A DNA stretch of 64,000 nt from positions 5,704,998-5,768,997 of the forward strand of contig NC_088791.1 of the NCBI RefSeq assembly GCF_011386835.1. Direction: 5' to 3'. Below are positions 54,725-64,000 of the stretch, in pieces (the first letter of the stretch is position 1; each line of letters opens with the position of its first letter). The notes beneath the pieces were generated by a model. It was given only the letters and a program-made list of their open reading frames with translations. It was not told the DNA's origin and ran no database searches. The position numbers and the translations under genes are program-made. The DNA comes from Chrysemys picta bellii. Lineage: Eukaryota; Chordata; Testudines; Emydidae.

Positions 54725-55745
54725 TGTGGAGCCGGGTATGACGTTACTGACATGCCCTGTGATCTTGTAAATCATTGTTGCAACCACTGTTATATATTTG
54801 CAGCAAATATTGGACAAAGGTTGTCGTGTGAGGTGTCTATGGAAAGGTTATGATTTGCTGGCTATGATTACGCGGTCTGTATGTGTGTATCGTTGTAGTG
54901 GTTGAATTGGCTAGGTACTTGTATCTCAATGTGTTTTGATTCTAAGTAGCCTCAGTGAAGCATTTGGTCAGCTTCTTGAAAAAAGAATTTGCAAGTTAAG
55001 TGCCCAGTCAAAAAACACTTAACTGACAATGGACCTTGGGAGACTTCAATCCACATAAGAAGTCTTCCTGGGGACATTCAAGATAGCATGTGGGCAATGG
55101 CTGCCAGGCGTAAAAAATTGAGTCATGCATGGACATGTGACTTGCCCATGTGACTCCAAAACTCCATTTTGCTGTAGTTTTCCACAGTAAGAACGAAGAG
55201 GTGTCCTTACTCCGGGAAGAGACTATAAAAGGCACCTGCTTTATCTCCAGCTTGTCTTCAATCCTGCTTCTTACCTCTGGAGGAACTGTGCTACAAACTG
55301 AAACTCTGAACAAAGGACTGACTGACCCATCCCAGGTGTGGATGTTCCAGAGACTTGATTTGAACCTGCAGTTTATTCCATCACTGCTACAAGCCTGAAC
55401 CAAGAACTTTGCCATTACTGGATGGAATTGATTCCATTTAAGTGATTCTAGCTCTCATCTGTTTTTCTTTCTTTTTACGAATAAACCTTTAGATTTTAGA
55501 TTCTAAAGGATTGGCAACAGTGTGATTTGTGGGTAAGATCTGACTTGTATATTGACCTGGGTCTGGGGATTGGTCCTTTGGGATCCGGAGAACCTTTTTT
55601 CTTTTACTGGGGACGGGGTATTGGTTTTCATAACCATTCATCCCCATAACGAGTGGCACTGGTGGTGATCCTGGGAAACTGGAGTGTCTAAGGGAATTGC
55701 TTGTGTGACTTGTGGTTAGCCAGTGGAGTGAGACCGAAGTCCTCT
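54725..55745 (+). mobile_element. LTR-like repeat, about 1 kb
   Basis: An AT-rich block with a TATA-like actataaaaggcacc (55224) and AATAAA (about 55481), then a tail (gggtaagatctgacttgtat, ttggtcctttgggatccgga) shared with the repeat at 22365-23070. The promoter and polyA layout suggests an LTR. No second LTR or internal coding region is attached. Confidence 0.5.
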
Positions 55746-55749
55746 TTAT

Positions 55750-58400
55750 CTGGCTGGTTTGGTTTGCCTCGGTGTGCATAGAAACCCCAGCCTGGGGCTG
55801 TGTCTGCCCTGCTCTAAGCAATTTGTCCTGAATTGGCCCTCTTGGAAGTGTCCCATCAAGGGCAGCATCGTTACACCGGGCCCACGTTCCTGAATATTGG
55901 TGAAGCGCGGGCACCACGGGTCCATATAACCGCTTATGGCGGGGCTCAGACCTGGCCTTTGGGGAGACTCAGGAGCTCGCACCTGGGGCTGGCAGAGACA
56001 AGGGGCACGGAGAGAGCGCTGGAAAAGGATTCCCTGGCCGCTTGGCCGGGTGGTGCGTGGGCTTGGCCGGCACGGACTGTCTTCTCCTTCATCTCTCTGC
56101 GCTGACCTACGGACTTCCCAAGGCCGCGTCCAGTTGACTAATGAACCCTGCTCTGTTAGGGAAAGGCTGCCTGGCGCCCCTGCAAATACTGGCTGAGGTG
56201 CCCTGGTCCCTGCAGATCGGACAAGTCTCAGCTGGACGCACTGGGCAGAGCTCGCGGCGTGAAACGGGAGGGCTGGCATCTCGGAGGCCGCGTGGCCTGC
56301 CCTGAAAGACGAGAAGGGCCCGCTGGGGGTCAGGTCCACTGAAGGGTTCTTCCAAGGGCCTGTTTAAAAGCTGTGGGATCCGCGACAGGCCCATTTTATT
56401 ATAGTCCAGTCATACCTACAGAACCCAGCCAAGATCAGGACCCCGCTGTGCACAGACACACGCTCACTCCTGTCCCCTGTTCCTCCACACTGAAGCAGAC
56501 AAAGGGTACCCGGAAGGGAGCCTTAATATCCCCATATTTACAGGCGGGGCTGAGGGAGCAATGAAACAACTCAGCCGGCGTGTTTGGGGCAGGGCTGGGC
56601 CGTCACCGTAGCTCTGTCACGTCCGAGCCTGTTAGTGTAACTACCAGACTGGCCTAGCTGTCCACCTGGCGTCCCCTAAAAACACAGCTCCGTGTTAGAT
56701 CCTCGTGATCCTTCCAGGCCGTTCGAGGGGGTGGGACCATTCACCACCACGCTCGCGCCCGCGTTGTTTCTGACAGGGCCGTCAGAGAGCACTTCCAACT
56801 GGACATTGACAAATTGGAGAAAGTCTGAGCCCCTTGGGCTACCAGAGTCCCTCGCTACCCAGATCTCTGGGCATCTTAGAAACCTCCACCCCCAGCAGCC
56901 CCACATCGACCCTGGGCTCTGCCCTGGTCGCTCGCAGCGCTCGTGTCATTGGGGGCGATGAGGGCTGAAGCAGCCAGTCCCGGCCCACGGAGGCCTGTGA
57001 AGATGGAAGATGGCTCTAGGAGAGGCCGGGAGATGGGCCATGCAGCACCTGGAGCGTTGTGTGACAGGCCTGCCCGGAGGCAGCCGCTTTCCTTACCCCA
57101 GTAACCCTCATGCAAAGCTCCCCCGTCCTCCGGCCGCCCTGGCCCACAGTGGAGATCGCAGGCTGTGCCCGGGAAATGGGGTGAGCCGAGCTTCGCCCTC
57201 CTTTCTGCTTGAAGGAGGCGGCACGTGCACCCACCCCTGGAGATCCCAGCCTGGCCAGGCCAGGCAAAAGCTGACCTCCTTCCAGGCTGGGTTACTGGGG
57301 GAACCCTGGAGCTGGCCCGGTGCCCTGTTTCCCCTGCCCCGTCCCTGGGACAAGATCGGGCTCAGCGCTAGCAGGGACGCGGCAGGCGGTGGGGAGCTGC
57401 GAGGCGGAGCGGCCCCCTCCCCGGAAGGATGAGCAGGTGAAATCAGCTTAATGAGAGGAGCTTGGCTCAGCCCCTGACCCCTTTGGGGGGGGGGGGGATC
57501 GAAGGAGGATTAAGGACAAAGGGCTCCCTTGAGCTGCTTACCCCAAACTCCCATTTCCAGCCCAGCAGGCTAATCGGAGCCCGGAGCAGAAACGGACCCA
57601 CAAGAGCCGCACTCGGCCGAACCCGCCTAGCCCTAGAAATGATCCCAGTTCCATAAGCTCCCCCCTTCCCTCTCTCTTCCCCCTGCCTGGCGCCGAGATC
57701 TCGCTCGGCGGCCTTCCCGGGGCTCGTCTGTGACGTGTCCCTCCCCTCGGTGTGTATCTGCGTCTCAGCCCCAGTGGCCGGCCCACCTTGGGCCTTCAGC
57801 GCATCTTCCTCTCGCTCTGGCTTTCAGGGATGGGATATTCCTGCCTCACCTTGTTACCGTGGCAACGGGCACTCTAGCAAGGTCAGAGAAGGATAGAAGG
57901 GAATCGGAGGATGCTACAGGATAGCCCGAGCTCGCATTGTGCTGGACGGAAATGGAAAGGACAGCCTCGCTCCCCACCCCCATCCAGCCCCATCTCTAGC
58001 TAGTAATCGGCCAAGTGCGTTTCTCTAACATTGTTCTCCATCTAGGATGTCTTTCGAGAGCCTCTGGCTAGACTGTGTGCCTTTCTAGAGCACCTCTCCG
58101 TGTGATCAACCAGTGTTGCTCTAAAGAGTCTCTCCTCCTATTTTCCTAGATTCTTGATTGTTCGGAAATGTTTGGCCTTCTGGATTGTCTGCCTGGTTTT
58201 CTAGAGCACATGGGCAGAGGTTCTTAGCGACTGGAATGGCAGAGGGGCACCGATCAGTGTGGGAGCTGCTGCCCCCTGGCATTGCATAGCGCTGTGTGAT
58301 GGGATGAGATGCAACGGTCTATTAATATAGCATCATGTGCATATCCCATCCATAACTGCATTAAGTGACTAGTACGGTTGCAAGAATAATGGTGCAAATG
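55750..58400. other. Intergenic sequence, nothing recognised
   Basis: Moderately GC-rich sequence with many short frames and a poly-G run near 57485. No exon of a known gene, RNA gene or identifiable repeat was found. Confidence 0.4.
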
Positions 58401-58404
58401 CTAG

Positions 58405-59020
58405 GGAAGGCCAAAGTTAAGGTTGCTCACTTAACCTTAACTCTGCCCCCTTTGCACACATGCATTGTTATGGTGCAGGCTTTAATTTCATGATCACTTT
58501 TGGGTACTCAGAAAAGAAAATAGAATATCATATGCAGCATCTCATAACATGTTTTCTAGTCTTTTATCCTGGCACTAGTTTCATTATCATACTGGTCATT
58601 GTCTTGGTCTGCGCTGGGTTATCTTTGCTCCAAGGTATGTAGCACAATCGTTACCTTAGCAGATAAGAACTGTGCATTTTTTTTCTCCACCCGCAGCAAG
58701 GCCTTTCTGGGGTGTGAGTCAGCGGATCAGGAGGCTAACTTGGGTGGCGTACATCTGCCAGCCAAGTCCGTGTTGTTCCGCGTAATCTGTCCTATGTCAT
58801 ATAAGAACATTACCCGGTGTACTTAACTATAAATGACTTTTCTGGGCACTCCGTCATACAGAGTAGGATGCAGCGCTACAAGACACTACCCAGGTACCTA
58901 AGGCTGCAGTGAAACATTGTCATAGCTGAGAAATTGTATGTGATCATGTACCTACAGGCTATAGCATAAAGGATGCCTGCAAGGGGGCAGAGTTAAGGTT
59001 GCCCATGACCTAACCTCAGT
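58405..59020. mobile_element. MITE-like element with terminal inverted repeats
   Basis: Near the left end aaccttaactctgccccctt is found at 58433-58452. Near the right end its complement aagggggcagagttaaggtt lies at 58982-59001. The enclosed sequence is AT-richer than the flanks and non-coding. The outermost ends and target duplication were not resolved. Confidence 0.65.
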
Positions 59021-60690
59021 GGTGCCAATTCAGATATTTCTTGTGATGAGGGGGAAAATTCTGGTCTGCCCCCCTGCATCCGGGTGTCCCTCAGCAGGGG
59101 AGCCTCCCCTCGCTCTTGCCCCCACAGTGCATGAGACGGTGATCCAGGAGTCGAGGTCTTGGCAGAGTTCCCTACACTGGACTGTACCAGATCAGAGTGT
59201 CTGTGCGCCAGGTCGCAGTGCCATTTGGCCCGGCTGCCCCTCCATCTGGGACAGGGGTGGCTGGGTCAGATTTCAGTGGGACCACACAGCGAGAGCGACA
59301 GTCCAGAGCTCTCCAGCAGCAGCTGTACTGGGTTAGTTTGGGACCATGGCTTAAAAGCGATAGAGCCATGCCCCCTCTCCCCCCCCGGCAGCCTATTGAA
59401 CTTTGAGCAAGTGCAAAATTCGTGTGTGTGTGTGTGGGGGGGGTATTCCCCCCCCAGCCCCTCCTAATGGGTGCCCCGACTTAACTTTGTCACAGCCTGA
59501 TTTTTGAGCACTTATCTGTGCACCCCTAATACTCCCTTAGCCCTGGGTTTTAAGGTGGAATTGCCTCGGGGCTGGGGGGGGGGGGGGGGTTCCTTTTTAG
59601 AAAGGTATAAAAAGGCAGCAGGTGAACAAGCCATCACTTAGTCCCAGCAATATGGAGGGTCCCGGCAAGGACTCCGTGCCTTTGGCAGGGCGGCCTCCTG
59701 GCCCCATTTCACCATTCACATCCCATCCCCTTGCCGTTTGGATGGCACAGCTGTTCAGAAGAACACCACAAGATTTTCTTTTTTATCGTGGGGAAATGGA
59801 TTCCGCCCCTCCCCCCCTTCCCCCTAAATTTGGCTCAAACTCCCTCACCCGGAGGCAGAGCCCGCCCCTGGGCTACATGAACCCCATGAGCGGAAGTGAG
59901 AAGTGGGATGGGGGAGGCCTCCTTAGCTCACACAGCACTGCCTGGCTGCTAGGGAAAGACCCCCCGAGAACCAGCCCCTGCCCATCCACTGACTGCAGCG
60001 ACCGGAGAGAGGACTGGGTGGCGCAAGGGGCTGGACTGGACCATTGGAGCCACTCGGTTACAGAGGCAGAGGGCCTGAGCGAACCTTTCCCCCTCCAGCT
60101 GCCAGGGGTTGCCAATCCAGAAAGAAGCTGGAGGTTTTGGGTGCAAATCCCAGGAACTGGCGCCCACTGCAATCCCCCCGCCGACCGGCAGCCCCGGCAT
60201 AGGGGAGCTCCCCCAGCATAGTGGTGGGCTGAGGGGTGGCAGGCCCTGCAGCCGGACCGGGCCTGTCTCCCCCTGGGGCGGTGAGCGGCACTAAATGCAC
60301 AGGTGGAGTTTTATCGCGTGCACAGGCCCCTGCTTTACTGTTCTTCTCCAGCAGGGCGGTGAGCAGCTTCGAGTCCCAGCCCGGGGCAGTAGCATGGCCA
60401 GGCCGGAGGAGTGCAGCACGTAGGTATATGGCAACTGGAGCCAGGCCTCGGCCCCCAGGCGAGCCGGGCGGCGGGAGCTGGGATCTCTCCCGCTGGGTAA
60501 GTGCTCTCGAGACACGGGGGCTAGTGGGGAGAAGTGTGAGCAGAGCCAGGGACCTCAGCAGCTGCAGTATGTCCCGCACCGAGGGGGGACTCGGATCTCA
60601 TGAGCTGAGCAGCACTGGCGGGTCCTAGAGAGAAAATCCGCATACTGCAAGGAGCTCCATTGCGCTCTTCCCACAGCCAGTACCTCGGAG
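59021..60690. other. Intergenic sequence, poly-G tracts, no gene seen
   Basis: Contains a long G run near 59574-59589 and a 199-codon frame at 59622-60221 without any recognisable domain. I see no splice or homology support for a gene. Confidence 0.4.
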
Positions 60691-61240
60691 TGGCACTAGG
60701 GGGCGCTGTGCTTCAGGGAGCAGGGTTCAGAGCTCAGTAGGGGGCGCTCCCTAATGCAGACTCTAATACCCCAGTGTGGCACTAGGGGGCGCTGTGCTTC
60801 AGGGAGCGGGGTGCAGAGCTCAGTAGGGGGCGCTCCCCCAGTGCAGACCCCAATACCCCCGTGTGGCACTAGGGGCGCTGTGCTTCAGGGAGTGGGATTC
60901 AGAGCTCAGTAGGGGCGCTCCCCCAGTGCAGACCCCAATACCCCCGTGTGGCACTAGGGGGCGCTGTGTGGCAAGGAGCGGGGTGCAGAGCTCAGTAGGG
61001 GGCGCTCCCCCAGTGCAGACCCCAATACCCCCATGTGGCACTAGGGGCTCTATGCTTCAGGGAGTGGGATTCAGAGCTCAGTAGGGGGCGCTCCCCCAGT
61101 GCAGACCCCAATACCCCAGGGTGGCACTAGGGGGCGCTGTGTGGCAAGGAGTGGGGTGCAGAGCTCAGTATGGGAGCAGTCACCCCTCTGCCTCAGTGCT
61201 GACCCTCGTGCCCCATTCTGGTGCTAGGGGGTTCCTGAAA
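60691..61240 (+). repeat. Tandem array (86-87 bp unit, about 6 copies) of CTCF-like motifs
   Basis: Each unit holds two motifs: tggcactagggggcgctgtg, which closely matches the CTCF core, and agctcagtagggggcgctcc, a partial match in the same orientation. First motifs start at 60691, 60777, 60864, about 60950, 61036 and 61122. Around ten of the twelve cores keep AGGGG(G)CGCT; those near 61040 and 61165 are degraded. No coding role is apparent. Confidence 0.85.
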
Positions 61241-63040
61241 GAAGCAAGTGGGGGACTCAGTAGAGGTGCCCCCCAGCTGAGTTGGTGCTCACCCCTGTGC
61301 CAGTGGGCGTGACACTGCAGGGCGCTCTGTGGCTAGATAGGCCACTGTTCAAACGATCCAAGATAAAAACAAGGTCCTGAGCCCAGGGAAGATCCCCTGA
61401 CAATTTTTGCAAGGCGCAGGGTGTGAACCCTGATGCCCCCACCAGGTTCCCATTTAGTGATTCCTCTCTTGGGCTAACAAATCGGCTCCTCCAGTTTCAA
61501 CTGGCTTCTTCTCCACTTCCTGTCGTAGAGCATTGCTGGCCACTGTTTACCAGCGCCACCGTCCCGCCCCAGAGGTGGCTGCATGCCAGCGGATTAGAGA
61601 GGTAGCAATCGGTGAGTGAGGTGTTTGGGGGTCATTTGGCTTGGAAGATGCCACAGCAATGAAAGGTGCACTCTCCTTAACTAATAACACAGACTTCCTT
61701 AATTACGGCACAGGGGACTAGAACCGGTCATGAACAGCAGCGTCATGGCAGACTGCCCACCGCCAGACAGAAGGGGAACTGCTCTGCTATGGCTCCTACC
61801 AATGGCAATTCTGCTTTAGTTCTGGGGCAGAAGCGGCGGGTTTGGGGGTGCCCCGGAGTCCCAGGCTCAGGGCTCTGGCCCCGCTGGGAACGGAGCCAGG
61901 CAGGACTCTGGCGCCGGGTCTCCCCACAGGGCCACTCTCCGCAGGGCAAGGAGCCTCCTCCACTTCAGCGCTTCCTGGGTCTGACCTCGGAGCATTCAGC
62001 CCCCGCTCACCCCGTGAGCTCCCCGCAGTGAGTCCACCGGGCTGGGACGCCTGGGGCAGCCTCCCCCGCCCCCACAGGGGCCCTGCACCCCCACTCCGCA
62101 GCCAGCACTGACGCCCAGCCAGCCTAGGGCACAGGAGGTTTATATCCGTTACCAGGACACAGTATCGGCCATTCTCTGTGCCCAGGCAGCCAGTCGGCAT
62201 CACACCTGCCCTCTAGGGGTCTCTGCACCGATCACACACCCTTATCCCACCACCTAGACACTCCAGTAACACATGGGGAAACTGAGGCACACAGTCTTCA
62301 GAGAAAACATTAAGAACATTCTCACTTTGTCCCAGGGGGGTCAGGGGTTGTGAGGTCCCACCCTGCTCTCGCTGGGAGTGACTCGGCCGTGCAGCCTGGA
62401 AAACGATCAGGCTTTCAGAAGGACGCTAGTTTGGTACAATGTTTTAAGACTTGGCACACGTCTTTGAGCCTGCCGGGACCCGAGCCGATGCCAACCTCAC
62501 TCGGGGCAGCCACAGCGAAGTGTGCTGAATTCCCTGCCCACGGGGGGTCACCCTGCATTGCCAAGGGGAGCTGGAGCCTCACCCTCCAGTCCTGGCAGGG
62601 ACGGAGAGTGGGGAGCGAGTTCCAGGCCCGTGAGCTTGGCCGTGGGCTCGCCCTTGCCCGGCTGGGCAGCCGGGAGCTCCAAAGGTTCTTTACGGCGGGC
62701 CCGGCTTTGGCAGCCACCTCTCCGGAGCAGCGCCCGGTCTGTGGCGAAGCGAAGGGGTTCAAAAAGCAGGGGCTGGGTCACTGATGCTCCAGGGGCCTCG
62801 CGGGCACTGCCCGCTGCGCGGGGGAAGCAGCGCAGAGCTGGGCCGGGTGGTCCCCGTCGCTGACGGGCTGAGTTGGTTTTTCCAGGCCGGCACTGACCTT
62901 TCAGTGCTGGGGGCTGCTGAGTGGTTCGCGGCCATTCCCCACACAGTGGGGTTTCTTAGGTCCATCAGCAAGCGCCATGTGACCGTTATCAAATGTTTCA
63001 GCCCCCTTTGATTGTCGACATCGTAATCAACAGCAGCCCT
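61241..63040. other. Intergenic sequence, nothing recognised
   Basis: GC-rich, with short frames only. A decayed tail of the CTCF-like array (gtgctagggggttcc near 61221 and cactgcagggcgctctgtgg near 61314) leads into it. Confidence 0.4.
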
Positions 63041-63276
63041 GGGGGCAACCCTACAATAACAAACCACAGCACGGAGCCCAGTGCTCCTAGGGGCAACCCT
63101 ACAATAATAAATCACAGCACGGAGCCCAGCGCTCCTAGGGGCAACCCTACAATAACAAACCACAGCACGGAGCCCAGCGCTCCTAGGGGCAACCCTACAA
63201 TAACAAACCACAGCACGGAGTCCAGTGCTCCTAGGGGCAACCCTACAATAACAAACCACAGCACAGAGCCCAGCGG
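63041..63276. repeat. Minisatellite, 48 bp unit, 5 copies
   Basis: A unit containing ggggcaaccctacaataaca and aaccacagcacggagcccag repeats five times with few differences. Because 48 is divisible by three, it yields a 16-residue periodic peptide in an open frame, which I regard as incidental. Confidence 0.95.
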
Positions 63277-64000
63277 TCAGGGGACGAGGGGCAGAGGGCG
63301 GTTGGATAGGGGGTGGGAGTCCCAGGGGGGCTGTCAGGGGGCGGGGCTGTGGATAGGGGAGGGGCAGTCAGGGGACAGGGAGCAGGGGGATTGGATAGGA
63401 GGTGGGGTTCCCGGGGGGGCAGTGAGAGGGCGGGAAGTGGGAGGGGTTGGATAGGGGGCGGTCAGGGGACAAGGAGAAGGGGGGGTGGATGGGTTGGGGG
63501 TTCTGAGGGGGGCAGTCAGGGGGCGGGAAGTGGGAGGGGTTGGCTGGGGGCGGGGGGGGGCAGGCTGTTTGGGGGGGGGCACAGCCTTCCCTACCTGGCC
63601 TGCCATACAGTTGTGCAACCCCGATGTGGCCTCCCCGCTCATTCCGTGTTGACACCGGTGTGGCGCTAGGGGCTCAGCGGGGGGGGGGGGGGGGGGGCAG
63701 CGCAGGGGCTCAGCGGGGGGGGGGGGCGCTCTCCCCTGGCAGCCAGTCTGACCCCAGTGCCCCAGAGCAGCTAAGGGGGCAGGGACCCGCCGTCCCGCCC
63801 ATTCCTGGTCATTGCAGACCAAAGCCCCCAGCCCCAGCCTGTGTGCGAGGGCAGGGCCCAGCCGGCGAAGAGTTAAAGGCCCCCGGGGGGGGGGCTGAGT
63901 TCCCCCCCCCGAGCTGGAGCGGAGCAGCCCGGCTCAGCTCGGCTCGGCCCGGGGGGGCTCAGCCCCGGCTGGGTGTCGGGGGGGGGGGCGCAGCGTCCTG
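63277..64000. promoter_or_regulatory. G-rich, CpG-rich end of window, possible CpG-island promoter
   Basis: Long G runs (for example around 63680-63700 and 63716-63726) give way after about 63840 to CpG-dense sequence (gctcggctcggcccgg, gagctggagcggagcagccc). In human the next gene beyond OPN1SW is CCDC136. A first exon of such a gene could begin here, but no coding sequence is visible within the window. Confidence 0.35.

Noticed and set aside
59622..60221. 199-codon plus-strand frame
   Set aside because: Low-complexity composition, no recognisable domain, no evidence of splicing or conservation.
62759..63454. Frames with 16-residue repeats (166 and 153 codons)
   Set aside because: They follow directly from the 48 bp tandem repeat, whose length is divisible by three.

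Overview
The window is vertebrate nuclear DNA, most likely from a cryptodiran turtle. This rests on spliced GT-AG genes, three eukaryotic tRNA genes, abundant CR1/L2-type LINE fragments, PIF/Harbinger and hAT elements, and a tRNA-headed SINE with a CR1-like tail (53593-53760) resembling the tortoise Cry I family. The species was not determined. The high GC content and minisatellite load of the right part would suit a microchromosome, but this is inference.

Two protein genes are well supported. The last four coding exons of calumenin (CALU, + strand, 4447-11293) are followed by a roughly 2.7 kb 3' UTR. The complete five-exon SWS1 cone opsin gene (OPN1SW, - strand, coding 35580 down to 22103, 347 residues) lies beyond it. 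The convergent CALU/OPN1SW order matches the human 7q32 neighbourhood. The opsin has Phe at rhodopsin position 86, which predicts ultraviolet sensitivity.

The most striking element is a complete 6.1 kb Ty3/Gypsy-type LTR retrotransposon (28544-34643) inside opsin intron 1, in the same orientation as the gene. Its 422 bp LTRs appear identical, it has a GTCCC target duplication, and it carries one uninterrupted 1653-codon gag-pol frame. The integrase lies before the reverse transcriptase, which is the domain order of the Gmr1-like group. Its capsid resembles the SCAN domain.

Layout: 1-3114 decayed Harbinger transposon; 3115-14000 CALU 3' half with LINE, DNA-transposon and microsatellite insertions; 14000-22100 intergenic repeats; 22103-35580 opsin gene with its introns filled by an LTR-like repeat, a minisatellite and the retrotransposon; 35600-37050 opsin upstream region ending in a 37-38 bp minisatellite; 37500-53460 three intact tRNA-Pro(AGG) genes and two tRNA-Pro relics among LTR and LINE fragments; 53590-60600 further repeats; 60691-61240 a tandem array of CTCF-like motifs; 63041-64000 a 48 bp minisatellite and a G-rich, CpG-rich end that may be a promoter of the next gene. 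Most long open frames in the window are by-products of minisatellites or repeats and are not listed as genes.
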